Positions 62,492 to 64,000 of a stretch of DNA of 64,000 nucleotides are shown piece by piece. Source of the stretch: Streptomyces aidingensis (GTDB taxonomy: Bacteria; Actinomycetota; Actinomycetes; Streptomycetales; Streptomycetaceae); the NCBI RefSeq assembly GCF_900112355.1, contig NZ_FOLM01000012.1:62001-126000 (forward strand), written 5' to 3'. The number at the start of each line of letters is the position of its first letter. Position 1 is the first letter of the stretch. Below the pieces are notes generated by a model. The model saw only the letters and a list, made by a program, of their open reading frames with translations, ran no database searches and was not told the origin of the DNA. Both the position numbers and the translations under genes were made by a program.

Positions 62492-64000
62492 ATGCACGCA
62501 GAAACCGACCACCACGACTCCGCGCGCCCGGCCGCCCCGGCCGCCGGCGAGCCCATCGCCATCGTCGGAATGGCGGGCCGGTTCCCCGGTGCCTCGGACA
62601 CCGGGGAACTGTGGACCCTGCTCTCCGAGGGCGGCAACGCCATCCGGCCCGTGCCGGCCGACCGCTGGGACGCCGCCGCGCAGCTCGACCCCGAGAAGCA
62701 GATCCAGAACGTCGGCGGCTTCATCGACGGCGTCGACGCCTTCGACCCTGCCTTCTTCGGCATCTCGCACCGCGAGGCCGCCGATGTGGACCCGCAGCAC
62801 CGGCTGGTGCTGGAAACCGCCTGGCGGACCCTGGAGGACGCCGGGATACCCGCCACCGCGCTGCACGACTCGGCCACCGGCGTCTATGTCGGCACGGTGT
62901 GGCACGACTACGAGCTGCTGCGCAAGAACAGCGGCGCCCCGCACACCCAGCGCAGCGCGGTCGGCGAGGCCATCGACGTGATCGCCGCCCGGGTCTCCTA
63001 CTTCCTGCGGCTGACCGGCCCCTCCCTGACCCTGGCCACCGGCTGCTCCTCCTCCCTGGTGGCGCTGCACCTGGCCGCCCAGGCGATCCGCGCCGGGGAG
63101 ATCGAGGGCGCCATGGTCTTCGGCATCAACCTCATCCTCACCCCCGATGTGTCGGTCGGGCTCACCCACTTCGGCGGCCTGTCGCCGGACGGCCGCTGCG
63201 CCGCCTTCGGCGCGGGCGCCAACGGCTTCGTCCGCGGCGAGGGCGTGGCCGGCGTCTATCTCAAGCCGCTCTCCCGGGCCCTGGCGGACGGCGACCGGGT
63301 GCACGCCGTGATCGCCGGCACCGCCGTCAACAACGACGGCGGCGGCGACAGCCTGGTCACCCCCCACTCCGACGCCCAGGAGGAACTGCTGCGCCGGGTC
63401 TATGAGGACTCCGGCGTCTACCCGGACTGGCTCGCGTACGTAGAAGCACATGGCACCGGCACCAAGCGCGGAGATCCCGTGGAGGCCGGAGCCATCGGCC
63501 GGGCGCTCGGACAGCGGCGGAACACCGCCGCGCCGCTCCCGGTCGGCTCGGTGAAGTCGAACATCGGCCACCTGGAAGGTGCCTCCGGTCTGGCCGGCCT
63601 GTTCAAGATCGTGCTGGCCTCCCAGCACCGGGTCGTGCCGCCCAGCCTGCACGCGGAACAGCTCAACGACACCATTCCGTTCGACGAGCTGAATCTGCAT
63701 GTGGTGCGCGAGCCGCTGCCCCTTCCGGAGGAGGGGCCCCTGTACATGGGCGTGAACTCCTTCGGCTGGGGCGGCACCAATGCCCACGTCATCATCACCA
63801 CCCCGCCCGAGCGGGCCGCGGCCGGGAACGGGAACGGGGCCGGGAACGGGGCCGGCGCCGCCGGCGGGCCGGTGCTGCTGCCGGTCTCCGCGCACAGCAA
63901 GGACGCGCTGCGCAGCCGCGCCGCCGGCCTGCGCGAGTGCGTCGCCGCGGGCGGCACCCCGCTGGCCGAACTGGCCGGCACCCTGGCCTGGCGGCGGGAC
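62492..64000 (+). CDS. Type I polyketide synthase, ketosynthase-first (cut by window edge)
   Basis: The first 503 residues are visible. They open with PIAIVGMAGRFPGA and hold a full ketosynthase. The active-site Cys is in TGCSSSLVALHL near 185 (Gly replaces the common Ala before Cys). The His residues are in VEAHGTGTKRGDP near 320 and KSNIGHLEGASG near 360. After NSFGWGGTNAHVII comes a linker and the start of a probable acyltransferase (LPVSAHSKDALRSRAAGLRE). There is no loading module, so chain initiation uses another route. The ATG has GAGG five bases upstream. It likely builds the acyl chain joined to the tetronate ring. Confidence 0.93.
   Translation, partial: MHAETDHHDSARPAAPAAGEPIAIVGMAGRFPGASDTGELWTLLSEGGNAIRPVPADRWDAAAQLDPEKQIQNVGGFIDGVDAFDPAFFGISHREAADVDPQHRLVLETAWRTLEDAGIPATALHDSATGVYVGTVWHDYELLRKNSGAPHTQRSAVGEAIDVIAARVSYFLRLTGPSLTLATGCSSSLVALHLAAQAIRAGEIEGAMVFGINLILTPDVSVGLTHFGGLSPDGRCAAFGAGANGFVRGEGVAGVYLKPLSRALADGDRVHAVIAGTAVNNDGGGDSLVTPHSDAQEELLRRVYEDSGVYPDWLAYVEAHGTGTKRGDPVEAGAIGRALGQRRNTAAPLPVGSVKSNIGHLEGASGLAGLFKIVLASQHRVVPPSLHAEQLNDTIPFDELNLHVVREPLPLPEEGPLYMGVNSFGWGGTNAHVIITTPPERAAAGNGNGAGNGAGAAGGPVLLPVSAHSKDALRSRAAGLRECVAAGGTPLAELAGTLAWRRD

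Overview
The window is high-GC DNA (roughly 70 percent or more in most genes) with GTG starts, AGGAGG-type ribosome sites, SARP, DUF397 and XRE/DUF5753 genes, a CebR box and a polyketide synthase. This points to a Streptomyces or close relative, in an accessory-rich part of the chromosome.

Left part (1-15.6 kb). A trypsin-like protease fragment sits divergent from a trypco2 partner gene. A LacI-regulated sugar island follows: an HSL-type esterase, a LacI repressor, and a solute-binding lipoprotein with two permeases but no ATPase. The esterase and transporter promoters carry the same 14-bp operator. Next come a rifampicin monooxygenase (rox) with a 19-bp rifamycin-associated element, a DUF2252 gene, a copper monooxygenase (AA10) with a perfect CebR box, a large GAF/PP2C-like/ATPase protein lacking three metal-binding aspartates, and a large catalase.

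15.6-24 kb. A VapC relic and an XRE/DUF397 pair precede two small genes and a roughly 1570-residue protein that fuses a caspase-like domain, an Hsp90-like ATPase and a C-terminal repeat array. I infer that this is a conflict or cell-suicide effector. A TerC gene with a likely manganese (yybP-ykoY) riboswitch and a FadH relic follow.

24-64 kb. This is mostly a biosynthetic region. It starts with an acyl-CoA dehydrogenase, an Sfp-type phosphopantetheinyl transferase and an MMPL exporter. A tandem-fused sensor kinase, a SagB-type azoline dehydrogenase, a 52-residue candidate precursor peptide and a SARP activator follow. On the right side are a NarL-type response regulator, a YcaO cyclodehydratase with leader-binding region, an FAD monooxygenase and a tetronate cassette: KASIII-like enzyme, FkbH glyceryl transferase, ACP, E2-like acyltransferase and the start of a modular or iterative PKS. 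Azole-peptide (TOMM) genes next to tetronate/PKS genes are the most interesting feature of the window.

Between the two halves (36.6-52.7 kb) lies a secreted FG-GAP protein, a 2367-residue RHS toxin with a YwqJ-like deaminase tip, a SUKH-3-like immunity gene, a second putative immunity gene broken by a 23-bp tandem duplication, MarR and SnoaL relics, a second XRE/DUF397 pair and a DoxX gene. An inverted, decayed RHS fragment lies on the other side of the SagB/kinase genes (30.4-30.7 kb), so recombination between RHS copies could have split or flipped the TOMM locus. GC and codon use drop sharply at the RHS tip (46.8-49.2 kb), as expected for an exchanged toxin module.
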